From Deinococcus sp. (lineage in GTDB: Bacteria > Deinococcota > Deinococci > Deinococcales > Deinococcaceae): a DNA stretch of 44,453 nucleotides. The notes below the pieces were generated by a model. The model was not told the DNA's origin. It ran no database searches and saw nothing but the letters and a program-made list of their open reading frames with translations. The stretch spans positions 1 through 44,453 of the forward strand of contig NZ_JANYGJ010000053.1 in assembly GCF_025362455.1 (NCBI RefSeq), read 5' to 3'. This document shows positions 1-8,052 of the stretch, piece by piece (position 1 is the stretch's first letter; the number at the start of each line of letters is the position of its first letter). The translations under genes and the position numbers were made by a program.

Positions 1-1358
1 TTGACCAGCTCCATGCTGACGTAGAGGAAGTTGGCCGTGCCGCAGGCCGGGTCCAGCACTTTAATGTCGCGCAAAGAGGCCAGGAAGGCTTCGACCCGGC
101 TGGCGGCGTTCTGGCGGGCCTTGTTCTGATCGTCGGCGCTGGCGCCTTCCGGCACACTATTCAGCTCGCTCTGGACTTCGACCAGCACCCCGTTCCAGTC
201 CTCACGCAGCGGTTCGAGCACCACCCGCTTGACCAGCCGCTCGACGTAGGCGCGGGGCGTGTAGTGGGCGCCCAGCCGGTGGCGCTCGGTGGCGTTCAGT
301 GCCCGCTCGACCAGCGTGCCGAAGATGCTCGGCTCCACCTGGCTCCAGTCGCAGGCCGTGGCCTCGATCAGCAGCTCAAGCTGCGCCGGGGTGACCGGCA
401 ACACCTCCACGTCCTCGAACAGCCCGCCGTTGAAATGCAGGATGGGCGCGCGCAGGAAGGCACTGTAGCCGCCTGTGGCCATGTTGCGCCAGAGTTCCCC
501 TATAGAGGGCACGAAGCCCTCCAGGTGGCCGCGCATCGCCCCCAGCGCCTCCAGAAACTTACCGCTGGGAATCAGGTCCATGTCCTCGGCGAACATGGTG
601 AAGATCATCCGCATCAAAAAGGTGCTGACCCGCTCGGAGCTGAACTGGCGCTGGCCCTGGGCATCCAGCGTGGCCTCCAGGCTCTGCCCGATCTGCGCCA
701 GCTTGACGGCCACCGCCCGCGTGGCGAGTGCGGCGTGCCGGGCCGGGTCCAGTTCCAGCGGGTCAAGCCAGATGGAGCGCAGCCGCTCACGAATCTCCGG
801 CCTGCTCAGCTCGGCCAGGGGAATCCGGTGGGTGGCGGCGCTGGGAAACGGCAGGTAGGTGCCGCCCGTGCGGGTGAACTCGCTGTAGACCTCGATGACG
901 TGGCCCACGTCCACCACCAGCACGAACGGCGGGCGGCCCTCACTGGGGGGCAGAAAGCGCACATACGCTTCGGCCTGCGCCTTGGCCTTGACCATGCTGA
1001 CGTCCCAGGTTTTGGTGCCGCGTACGCCGTGGCCGCGCTTCTTACGGGCGGGCTTGCCGCTCTGAAGGCGTTGGGCATCGTCTTTGGCGTCCTCAAGCTC
1101 GACGCCCTGCTTGGCCTCCAGCACGAAGCAGCCCTGCTTGTAGAGGTCCAGAAAACGGTTGGTACTACTGCCGTCGGTGAAGACCTCGTGGACCTCGCGC
1201 TCGAAGACGTACTGACCGCTGCCGGTGGCGGTAGAGACTTCGGGGCGCGGCACCTCCAGCAGATCGCACAGCTCACTGAGAAACAGGGCGTAATTGGCGC
1301 GTTCGCTGCCCCCGGAGGACGACCAGCGGGCGGTGAAGGATTCGGGTGTGGGGGCCAT
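1..1358 (-). CDS. MmeI-like (type IIL) fused restriction/DNA methyltransferase, N-terminal part
   Basis: Minus-strand gene cut by the left edge; 452 residues are visible from ATG 1358. The N-terminus (FTARW...GGSERANYALFLSEL) is typical of MmeI-like proteins, which carry nuclease, helical spacer and N6-adenine methyltransferase in one chain. The nuclease motif D-X9-EXK is intact (D71, E81, K83), so cleavage activity is plausible. A helical region follows (about 200-400, with MIFTMFAEDMDL), then LGAHYTPRAYVERLVKR, which precedes the catalytic domain. AdoMet motif I is DPACGTANF at 436-444; alanine 442 sits where family members usually have glycine. The NPPY motif and target-recognition domain lie outside the window. 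No clear ribosome site precedes the start. It is divergent from the RelE-helicase gene. A methylase-only relative is possible, but the intact nuclease motif argues against it. Confidence 0.85.
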   Translation of the reverse strand, partial: MAPTPESFTARWSSSGGSERANYALFLSELCDLLEVPRPEVSTATGSGQYVFEREVHEVFTDGSSTNRFLDLYKQGCFVLEAKQGVELEDAKDDAQRLQSGKPARKKRGHGVRGTKTWDVSMVKAKAQAEAYVRFLPPSEGRPPFVLVVDVGHVIEVYSEFTRTGGTYLPFPSAATHRIPLAELSRPEIRERLRSIWLDPLELDPARHAALATRAVAVKLAQIGQSLEATLDAQGQRQFSSERVSTFLMRMIFTMFAEDMDLIPSGKFLEALGAMRGHLEGFVPSIGELWRNMATGGYSAFLRAPILHFNGGLFEDVEVLPVTPAQLELLIEATACDWSQVEPSIFGTLVERALNATERHRLGAHYTPRAYVERLVKRVVLEPLREDWNGVLVEVQSELNSVPEGASADDQNKARQNAASRVEAFLASLRDIKVLDPACGTANFLYVSMELV

Positions 1359-1576
1359 GTGGGGATCAGTATGGCGGGTCGGGGGTGGGCAGTGCCGCCG
1401 GTAGGGAGCACAACACCTCACGCTGGCAGGAGTAGTCGGCGAACGGCTCAACGGCAAACGCCAGCTCAGTGCCCGACAGGTCAGGGCGCTGGCCCAGCGT
1501 TTCGGTGTGAGCCCCATCCTCCCCAGCAATGGTGAACGCCAGAGCACGTGGTAGCGAATCATGCGACACTGACGGC

Positions 1577-4381
1577 ATGCGGTTTATGACCTATCAGGGC
1601 CTCGACACCAGCAGGGTCGGCAAACTGGTCGCCAAAGTCCAGGGTGCCATTGAACGCGACGACTTTCGCAGCGCCGACGTCAAAAAACTCAGCCAGGGCC
1701 AGTATTACCGCGCCCGGCTCGACGACACCAACCGCTTGCTGCTGACCTTCGTGCGCAGCGGCACGGAAACGGTCTGCCTGGCGCTGGAAGTCATTCATCA
1801 GCACGCCTACGAAAAGTCGCGCTTTCTGCGGGGCGCCGTGATCGACGACGCCAAACTGCCCGATTTCACGCCCCAGCAAGCCGAGCAGGCCGCCGCGCCG
1901 CTGAGATACCTGCACCCGACCCGGCGCGAGTTTCACCTGCTCGACAAGGTGATCTCCTTTGACGACACCCAGGACGCGGTGTACCGAACGCCGTCGCCGC
2001 TGATCGTGGTGGGCTCGGCGGGCAGCGGCAAGACCGCCCTGGTGCTGCAAAAACTGCGCGAGATGCCGGGGAAGGTGCTGTACGTGACGCTCTCGCCGTA
2101 CCTGGCCCAGAGCGCCGGGGAACTCTACCGGGCCTTCGGCTTTGAGAACGAGGCCCAGGACGCGCAGTTTCTGTCGCTGCGCGAGTACCTGGAGACCATC
2201 CGCAGACCGCCGGGCCGGGAGGTGAGCTTTGAAGCTTTCCGCGCCTGGGCCGCCCGGCAGCCGAACCTGAATTTTACCGACGCCCACCAGCTTTTCGAGG
2301 AATTTCGCGGCGTGCTCAGCAGCCGTCCGCAGGGGCCACTAAGCCGCGAGGAGTACCTGGCGCTGGGCGTGCGCCAGTCGATCTACGATTCGGCGCTTCG
2401 CCCGGTGGTCTACGAGCTGTTCCAGAAATACCTGGCCTGGATGGAGGGCGCCGGGCTGCTCGATTACAGTCTGCTGGCCGCCAGCTACAGCGCCGCAGTC
2501 ACGCCAGATATCGACTTCGTGGTGGTCGACGAGGTGCAGGACCTGACCGCCGCGCAACTCGCGCTGATTCTCAGGGCGTTGAAGGTGCCCGGTCAGTTTC
2601 TGCTGTGCGGCGACAGCAACCAGATCGTGCATCCCAACTTCTTTTCGTGGGCGGCGGTCAAGACGCTGCTCTACCACGACCCCGATTTGGCCGAGCGCCA
2701 GCAGATCAGCGTGCTGCGCTTCAATTTCCGCAACGCCACCCAGGTCACGCGGGTCGCCAACGATCTGCTGAAAGTCAAGCACGCCCGCTTCGGCAGCGTG
2801 GACCGCGAGAGCAACTTTCTGGTCAGCGCCGTGGCCAGCGAGCCGGGCAGCGTGACCTTTTTGCCCGACCAGGCCGCCGTCAAGAAGCTGCTCGACGACC
2901 AGACGCGGGGCAGCACCGACTACGCCGTGCTGGTGCTGCGCGAGGAGGACAAGGCGGAGGCCAGACGCGCCTTCGCCACGCCGCTGGTCTTCAGCGTGCA
3001 GGAGGCCAAGGGGCTGGAGTACCCCAACGTCATCTTGTACGGCGTCATCAGCTCCCAGCGCCAGATGTACCGCCAGATCGCCGAGGGCGTCGTCCCGGCG
3101 GACCTGCAAACCGACGAGCTGCGCTACAGCCGTGCCCGCGACAAGTCGGACAAGAGCCTGGAGATCTACAAGTTCTACATCAACGCGCTGTACGTGGCGG
3201 TGACCCGCGCCGTGAACCGGGTCATTCTGATCGAGTCCGACACCCGCCACCCGCTGCTGGGGTTGCTGGGCATCGAGCTGGGCGACGAGGCCGAGCGGCT
3301 GAACGTGCGCCAGGCCAGCCGTGACGACTGGGAGCGCGAGGCCCGCAAACTGGAATTGCAGGGCAAACGCGAGCAGGCCACCGACATTCGCCGCCGCATT
3401 CTGCAACAAAAACCCGTCCCCTGGGAGGTCTGGACACCGGAGCAGTTGCGCCTCATGGACGTTGCCGTGCGGGCCAATCCCGGCGATCCCAAACTGGCGC
3501 GCGGCCTGATCGACTTCGCGCTGCTCAACCGCCAGGACCGACTGCTGGAGGCGCTGCGCGAGCTGAAAGTCAAGCCCGCTGCGGCGTATCTGCGCAACCC
3601 CGACAAGGACCGCAAGTTGCAGCGCCAGGTGGTGCTCGACAAGTACCGCACGCCCTTCGAGGCGGCCAATTTCAGGAGCATTCTGGGCGACTGTGACCGC
3701 TACGGCGTGGATTACCGCACGCCCGCCAACCTGACGCCGCTGATGCTGGCCGCCGAGACCGGCAATCTGGCGCTGGTGGACGCGCTGCTGACGCGGGGCG
3801 CCGACCTGACCCAGACCGATCTGTTCGGGCGCACCCCGCACCTGATCGCCCTGAACCGCGCCCTGGAGGACGCCCCGTTTGCCAGCAGGCTCTTCGGGGC
3901 GCTCGACGAGCGGCTGCGCCCGGCAGCCCTGGACGTTTTGGTATCAGACCGGCTGGTGCGGCTGCCGCCGGACGGCGCCGAGTTCTATTTCCTGAGCGTG
4001 CTGCTCTCCACGCTGCCCCACTACCTCTCCGCGCTGCAAGGCGTGCCGCTCTCACCCGCCCAGCGTCTCAGGCGGGCCTCCGGGTTCTTCGCCGATTACC
4101 TGCTGACCAACCTGGAGGCCATGCCCTACGGCGTGCTCAAGGAGGCCCGGCGAAAGCGCAGTTATGTCAATCACGTGCTCGCCCGCGCCGAGGTCGCCAG
4201 CAACTACCTCCCGGCCCGCCGCCTGTGGACGCGCAGCAGCCGGGGCGTGTACCAGCTCAACCCCGACATGCAGCTCAGGCTCAAGCCCAGCGGCGGCGCG
4301 GAGGGCGAATGGACCAGCGTGCTGCTGCTGGCCGACCCGCTGGCCCGCGCCTGGCTGGCCCATTCGGGCGCGGGTCAGTAG
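1577..4381 (+). CDS. RelE/ParE-like domain fused to UvrD-type SF1 helicase with C-terminal ankyrin repeats
   Basis: A 934-residue protein if started at ATG 1577; the reading frame also opens at ATG 1529, but neither start has a good ribosome site. Residues about 1-85 resemble the RelE/ParE toxin fold (basic helices, then YRARLDDTNRLLLTFV and a strand ending EVIHQHAYEK). An SF1 helicase core follows: Walker A GSAGSGKT near 145, Walker B VVVDEVQDL near 314, LCGDSNQIVHP near 342, FNFRNATQVTRV near 382, QEAKGLEYPNVILYG near 474 and YVAVTRAVNRVILIE near 537. A charged region follows, then about two ankyrin units near 717-760 (NLTPLMLAAETGNLALVDALL). Function is unknown: an ATP-dependent nucleic-acid motor linked to an RNase- or gyrase-binding-like fold. 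Its neighbour is a restriction enzyme, which suggests defence or toxin control. All helicase motifs look intact. Confidence 0.85.
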   Translation: MRFMTYQGLDTSRVGKLVAKVQGAIERDDFRSADVKKLSQGQYYRARLDDTNRLLLTFVRSGTETVCLALEVIHQHAYEKSRFLRGAVIDDAKLPDFTPQQAEQAAAPLRYLHPTRREFHLLDKVISFDDTQDAVYRTPSPLIVVGSAGSGKTALVLQKLREMPGKVLYVTLSPYLAQSAGELYRAFGFENEAQDAQFLSLREYLETIRRPPGREVSFEAFRAWAARQPNLNFTDAHQLFEEFRGVLSSRPQGPLSREEYLALGVRQSIYDSALRPVVYELFQKYLAWMEGAGLLDYSLLAASYSAAVTPDIDFVVVDEVQDLTAAQLALILRALKVPGQFLLCGDSNQIVHPNFFSWAAVKTLLYHDPDLAERQQISVLRFNFRNATQVTRVANDLLKVKHARFGSVDRESNFLVSAVASEPGSVTFLPDQAAVKKLLDDQTRGSTDYAVLVLREEDKAEARRAFATPLVFSVQEAKGLEYPNVILYGVISSQRQMYRQIAEGVVPADLQTDELRYSRARDKSDKSLEIYKFYINALYVAVTRAVNRVILIESDTRHPLLGLLGIELGDEAERLNVRQASRDDWEREARKLELQGKREQATDIRRRILQQKPVPWEVWTPEQLRLMDVAVRANPGDPKLARGLIDFALLNRQDRLLEALRELKVKPAAAYLRNPDKDRKLQRQVVLDKYRTPFEAANFRSILGDCDRYGVDYRTPANLTPLMLAAETGNLALVDALLTRGADLTQTDLFGRTPHLIALNRALEDAPFASRLFGALDERLRPAALDVLVSDRLVRLPPDGAEFYFLSVLLSTLPHYLSALQGVPLSPAQRLRRASGFFADYLLTNLEAMPYGVLKEARRKRSYVNHVLARAEVASNYLPARRLWTRSSRGVYQLNPDMQLRLKPSGGAEGEWTSVLLLADPLARAWLAHSGAGQ

Positions 4382-4393
4382 GCTGGAGCTGCA

Positions 4394-4456
4394 CAGCCGT
4401 CAGGAGCTGCACAGTCAGGAACAACCCAGCCGTCAGGAGCTGCACAGTCAGGAACA
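4394..4456. repeat. 30-bp perfect direct repeat, two copies
   Basis: Copies at 4394-4423 and 4427-4456 are identical (core CAGGAGCTGCACAGTCAGG). A partial third copy (GGAGCTGCACAG) lies just upstream at 4385. They fill the space between the helicase stop and the convergent kinase stop. Confidence 0.9.
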
Positions 4457-4484
4457 GAACAACACAGTCTGGAGTGGCGCGCGC

Positions 4485-6011
4485 TCAGCTCAACCCGTGC
4501 ACGATGTCTTTCGTCTGGGTATACAGCGCCTTGAACAGCTCGAAGTTCTTGTCGTACACGGCGCGTTTGGAGTCGTCCGGCACGATCACGCGGCCTGGGT
4601 TGACCCAGCTCGCCAGGTCGGCGTGCCTGAGCTTGCCCGCCGCCAGCCCGGCCAGAAAGGCGTCGCCGTAGCTCGCGCCGATGGTCTGCGCCGGGACTTC
4701 CTGCACGGCCCCCGCGATGTCGGTGACGATCTGGAGCCAGGTCTGGGTCTTGGCCCCGCCGCCCACCGCCACGATGCGCCTGACGTCGGCGCCCAGGTCC
4801 CTGAAGGTCTCGATGTTGTGCCGGATGCCGTAGCCGACCCCCTCCAGCGCGGCGCGAAACAGGTCCTGACGGGTCGTGGACAGGCTCAGCCCGGCGACCA
4901 CGCCACGGGCGTGCGGGTCGTTGATGGGCGTGCGCTCGCCGCTGAAGTACGGCAGCATGATGACGCCGTTGGCCCCGGCACTCACGGCGTCGGCGGCCTC
5001 GAACAGCCGATTGTAGGCTTCGTCTTCCGGCAGGTCGCGGGCGAGTTCGTCAGCGAACCAGCGGGTCAGGCTGCCGGTGGTGGACATGCCCGCCGCCAGG
5101 TTGTATTGCCCGGCAAAGGCGCCGCCCACCGTCCAGACGCGGGGATCGGGGGTCGGTGAGCGCTGGACCAGGATAAAGAAGGTGGTCGAGCCGTACATCA
5201 CCATCAGGTCGCCCGGCTGGGTCACGCCGACGCTGATGGCCTCGCTCAGCGCGTCCACCGCGCCCACCGCCACCGGGGTGCCTTCCTTCAGGCCGGTCTG
5301 GACCGCCGCCTGGGCGCTGACGTGCCCGGCCAGCTCGTCGCTCCAGCCCAGGCGGGGCAGCACGTCCAGGCTCTTGCCGCCCTGATCCGGGTCGCCCAGC
5401 ACGGCAGCCGCGAACTGCTCGGTCCAGCAGCGGGCCTGCGGGTCGTAGAGCGGCATGTAGTGGCTGGCCTCGTGGTGGTTGATGACCCACTCACCGGTCA
5501 GGCGGTAACACAGGTAGCTGCTGGCGGTGCTGAGGGTGCGGACCTTGGCCCAGATCTCAGCTTCGTGCTCGCGCAGCCAGCGAATCTTGGGGCCGACAGC
5601 CTGGCTGGTGTGCGCCATCTGGCTGTGGGCGAAGACGGTGGCCTCGCCGAGTTCATGGTCCAGCGCGTCGATCTCTGCCGAGGCGCGGGTGTCCACGCCG
5701 TACAGAATGCCGGGGCGCAGCGGCGTGCCGTGTTCGTCCAGGGCCAGCAGGCAGGGTCCGATGGCCGACAGGGCCACGCCCGCGACGCGCTGGGCGTCCA
5801 CCCCGTCCAGCAGGGTACGGATAATCTGCGCCGCGTCGCTCCACCACACCGCGTCGGCGTCCTGTTCGGCCCAGCCCGGCTGGGGAAAGGACACGCCGTG
5901 CGGCACCACGCTGGATTTGATGACCGTGCCGTGCAGGTCGGTCAGCACACCCTTGCTGCTGTAGGTGCCGACATCGATGCCCATCAGCAGGTCTGCGGAC
6001 GCGGTGGTCAT
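4485..6011 (-). CDS. FGGY-family carbohydrate kinase (xylulokinase/erythritol kinase-like)
   Basis: A 508-residue cytoplasmic kinase of the FGGY family, which phosphorylates sugars or polyols with ATP. The N-terminal phosphate loop MGIDVGTYSSKG is at 10-21. GWAEQDADAVWW, GVALSAIGPCLLALD and GVDTRA are typical of the sugar-binding half, and the ATPase half contains VMYGSTTFF, PYFSGERTPINDPHARG and VGGGAKTQTWLQI. Length is normal for the family. The SorC-type regulator next to it and the divergent sugar transporter and dehydrogenases recall erythritol or pentitol operons, where an FGGY kinase and SorC-family regulator occur together. The substrate cannot be read from sequence. The ribosome site is weak, and the start was chosen because the conserved domain begins ten residues in. 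Confidence 0.9.
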   Translation of the reverse strand: MTTASADLLMGIDVGTYSSKGVLTDLHGTVIKSSVVPHGVSFPQPGWAEQDADAVWWSDAAQIIRTLLDGVDAQRVAGVALSAIGPCLLALDEHGTPLRPGILYGVDTRASAEIDALDHELGEATVFAHSQMAHTSQAVGPKIRWLREHEAEIWAKVRTLSTASSYLCYRLTGEWVINHHEASHYMPLYDPQARCWTEQFAAAVLGDPDQGGKSLDVLPRLGWSDELAGHVSAQAAVQTGLKEGTPVAVGAVDALSEAISVGVTQPGDLMVMYGSTTFFILVQRSPTPDPRVWTVGGAFAGQYNLAAGMSTTGSLTRWFADELARDLPEDEAYNRLFEAADAVSAGANGVIMLPYFSGERTPINDPHARGVVAGLSLSTTRQDLFRAALEGVGYGIRHNIETFRDLGADVRRIVAVGGGAKTQTWLQIVTDIAGAVQEVPAQTIGASYGDAFLAGLAAGKLRHADLASWVNPGRVIVPDDSKRAVYDKNFELFKALYTQTKDIVHGLS

Positions 6012-6314
6012 GGGTTCAGCCGCAAGGCGACAGGGCCGCGCCCCAGGTGGGCCGTGACGCTAGGGGCGAAAAACCTGTGGGCAAAAAACTCCGATTCCGG
6101 TACTATCATAATTGACCTCGTAAGGTACTGTGGCAACAGAGAGAACAGCTTCGGGCCTACAGTGTCGAGCACGTTGTTTCGGACGCATAGTCTGGCACGT
6201 AGTCTGGTACGTAGTCTGGCACGTCTGGCACCGGGCATGGTCTGCCCGGCTGGTCTGGACCAACGGTACGGATCAAGGCGGGGTGAATGTCAGGTGAATT
6301 CACCCTGACCGCCC
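6012..6314. other. Intergenic region upstream of the kinase gene
   Basis: About 300 bases between the kinase start and the hairpin after the regulator. It holds the 12-bp tandem repeat described separately and, on the minus strand, a -10-like TATGAT (6110-6105) without a well-spaced -35 box. No coding sequence is convincing. A kinase promoter is likely here but cannot be fixed. Confidence 0.4.
6189..6224. repeat. 12-bp tandem repeat, three copies
   Basis: Three adjacent units of AGTCTGGCACGT (the middle one has T for C), with a partial fourth unit after them. Each unit contains the CTGGCACG core that reappears loosely at 7787-7802. Confidence 0.85.
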
Positions 6315-6340
6315 CCTTCGGCTGACCGGTCAGCCGAAGG
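6315..6340 (-). terminator. 26-bp perfect palindrome just after the SorC-type regulator
   Basis: The sequence CCTTCGGCTGACC and its exact reverse complement are joined with no loop; the palindrome ends six bases from the regulator's stop codon. The position fits a transcript-end hairpin for the minus-strand regulator gene. There is no T-run, so a protein-binding site remains possible. Confidence 0.5.
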
Positions 6341-6345
6341 CCGTA

Positions 6346-7350
6346 TCAGTCGGCGGGTTGCCGTCCCAGGCTGATGGCCTCGTCCATTTGCAGGAGGGTG
6401 GTGGCGTTGGAGACGCTGGTGGCGAGGGTGTTGATCGCCCCGGTTCTCAGTGCCCCCAGGATGGCCGTGACCTTGCTCGGCTCGCTGGCCATGGCGATGA
6501 CGTTGGGAATTCTGCGCAGGTCGGCCACGCTCAGGCCCACCACCCGGCCCTGAATCGGGGTGGCGGCGGTGCGTCCGTGGATATCCAGAAAGTCGTAGCC
6601 CATCAGGTCGCCCACCGTGCCGATGCGTTTGGCCTCGGCCAGTTCGCTGGGGGTAAACCAGCCCATCCGGACCATGTTGCTGTCCGCCGACATGTCCCCG
6701 ACGCCCACCAGCGCCAGGTCGGCCCGCCGGGCCTTGTCGAGGGTCTGGCGCACCGTGCCGTTTTTGACGAGCTGCTCGACGGTCGCCCGGTCGCCCACCA
6801 GCGCCGGGGCGTAGAGGGTCTCGGACTCGCCGCCGAACTGGGCGGCCAGTCGGCGGCAGATGTGATCGGGGTTCATGGCCTCGCCGCCCTGCGACGAGCC
6901 GCCGATGGCGCAGACGAACGAGCAGTCGCGGGCCACCGTGGAGATGGCGTGGTCGGACACCGCGTTGATGTTGCGGCCCATGCCGACGGCGACGATCATG
7001 CCGTCTTGCAGGTTCTTGTCGAGAAATCCCGCCACCAGCGAGGCGAGCATGCCGCGCTGTTTTTCAGGATCGGTGTGGTCGGGGGTCAGCAGGGCGCGCA
7101 TGACGCCGAAGCGCGAGATCAAGGCGCGTTCGAGTTCGTCGGCGACTTTGGGACTCTGCCGGACGCGAATCTCGACGATGCCCTCTTCCTGAGCGCGTTT
7201 GAGCAGCCTGCCGATGGTGGCCCGCGAGACGCCGAAGCGCTTGGAGAGTTCCTCCTGGGTCAGTCCGTCGACGTAGTACAGCGTCGCCAGCGTCGTCAGC
7301 TCGTCGGTCATATTTCCACTGGAGGGCGACATGGAATGCAGTTGAGACAT
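6346..7350 (-). CDS. SorC/DeoR-type sugar-binding transcriptional regulator
   Basis: About 334 residues starting at ATG 7350, chosen because a strong GGAGGTGA ribosome site lies seven bases upstream; the frame is open further upstream to 7443. A winged helix-turn-helix (LTTLATLYYVDGLTQEELSKRFGVS, then RATIGRLLKRAQEEGIVEIRV) is followed by the SorC sugar-binding domain with VAVGMGRNINAVSD, GGSSQGGEAMNPDHICRRLA, YAPALVGD, VGVGDMSAD and VGDLMGYDFLD. Such proteins bind a phosphorylated sugar or polyol as inducer. It sits between the kinase (same strand) and the divergent transporter operon, so it probably controls both. A candidate operator is at 7909-7929. Confidence 0.9.
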   Translation of the reverse strand: MSQLHSMSPSSGNMTDELTTLATLYYVDGLTQEELSKRFGVSRATIGRLLKRAQEEGIVEIRVRQSPKVADELERALISRFGVMRALLTPDHTDPEKQRGMLASLVAGFLDKNLQDGMIVAVGMGRNINAVSDHAISTVARDCSFVCAIGGSSQGGEAMNPDHICRRLAAQFGGESETLYAPALVGDRATVEQLVKNGTVRQTLDKARRADLALVGVGDMSADSNMVRMGWFTPSELAEAKRIGTVGDLMGYDFLDIHGRTAATPIQGRVVGLSVADLRRIPNVIAMASEPSKVTAILGALRTGAINTLATSVSNATTLLQMDEAISLGRQPAD

Positions 7351-7383
7351 AAGGCGGTCACCTCCAGGGTGAGTAGAACCAGA

Positions 7384-7428
7384 GAATGTAGGAGCAGTGA
7401 ATGTAGAAGCACAGTATGTAGGGGTAGA
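7384..7428. repeat. 15-bp degenerate tandem repeat, three copies
   Basis: Units GAATGTAGGAGCAGT, GAATGTAGAAGCACA and GTATGTAGGGGTAGA lie directly upstream of the regulator's ribosome site. They could be spacer sequence or regulator-binding repeats. Confidence 0.8.
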
Positions 7429-7545
7429 GAATTCGGTTCGCACGGCGCGGCAGCGTTCGTGTTGTGGAAAGCTGGACGGCTGTTGACCGGACGGCTCTCA
7501 ACTAGAGGGCTGCGCAAGTTGCCCCCGGTCGCCGCCCAGGTCAGG

Positions 7546-7610
7546 CCAGCCTCACCGAACAGCCTCACCGACCAGCCTCACCGACCAGCCTGACTGACCA
7601 GCCTGACTGA
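7546..7610. repeat. 13-bp tandem repeat, five copies
   Basis: Five units fit CCAGCCTSACYGA (first three CCAGCCTCACCGA-like, last two CCAGCCTGACTGA). The array sits between the divergent regulator and transporter genes. Within-array sequence classes suggest stepwise duplication. Confidence 0.9.
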
Positions 7611-7888
7611 GCAGTTGTTCTGCGTAAGTTCTCAGACACTGGACATTAGATCACACCTGACGCCGTGTTGGGGTCTGATGGGCACCGTGAAGCCAGGCGA
7701 CCCGGCTGAGCTGCCCCGAACCCCATTCGGCTGACCTGACCGGGCCGTAAACCGGCGCCGCCGACCCGATGCCAAGTGGCATGCGTCTGGCACGCGGTCT
7801 GGCCGATGGCGATTCAGGCAGGATGTGTCCGGTCGGCGAAGCAATGGGCGAAAGTGGAAAGGGTGTACCCGGTTCAGCGTTCAGGGTG

Positions 7889-7917
7889 TTGACATCCGCA
7901 GGCGGCGATGGTTAACT
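7889..7917 (+). promoter_or_regulatory. Probable promoter of the sugar/polyol transporter operon
   Basis: A perfect -35 box TTGACA (7889-7894) is followed after 17 bases by a weak -10 box TTAACT (7912-7917). It lies about 135 bases before the binding-protein start. This is the best sigma-A-like promoter in the 600-base gap 7444-8052, which otherwise holds only the repeats listed and no convincing gene. Confidence 0.5.
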
Positions 7918-7929
7918 AATGCTCAACCA
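7909..7929. promoter_or_regulatory. Candidate operator TGGTT-N11-AACCA overlapping the -10 box
   Basis: Five-base inverted arms (7909-7913, 7925-7929) surround the start region of the predicted promoter. The position suits a repressor such as the adjacent SorC-type protein. The arms are short, so chance is possible. A separate 10-bp palindrome GAACATGTTC is at 7967-7976. Confidence 0.3.
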
Positions 7930-8052
7930 AAGCGCAAATGTTCAGAAGGCACTGTTTTTCGTGCGAGAACATGTTCGGTACACCTGTACTGGAGCGTACT
8001 TGGGTTGCGTCTACCGCTCTAGCGACAGCACCCTAGATTCAGGAGGAACACC

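Noticed and set aside
264..1535. Long plus-strand frame opposite the MmeI-type gene
   Set aside because: It is the complement of a clear minus-strand gene with family motifs; the plus translation has no recognisable domain.
1366..1578. A 70-codon minus-strand frame ending eight bases before the MmeI-type gene
   Set aside because: It overlaps the chosen start of the RelE-helicase gene, has no ribosome site and resembles no family I know. Its first half has codon use unlike the neighbours.
2339..3841. 500-codon minus-strand frame inside the helicase gene
   Set aside because: High-GC shadow of the helicase coding strand; composition is rich in Ala, Gly, His and Gln with no motifs.
4394..4456. 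CRISPR array at the 30-bp repeat
   Set aside because: Only two full copies separated by three bases; there are no spacers of CRISPR size and no cas genes.
7967..7976. Palindrome GAACATGTTC as a LexA-type damage box
   Set aside because: The GAAC/GTTC arms are separated by two bases rather than four, and the downstream gene is a sugar-binding protein.
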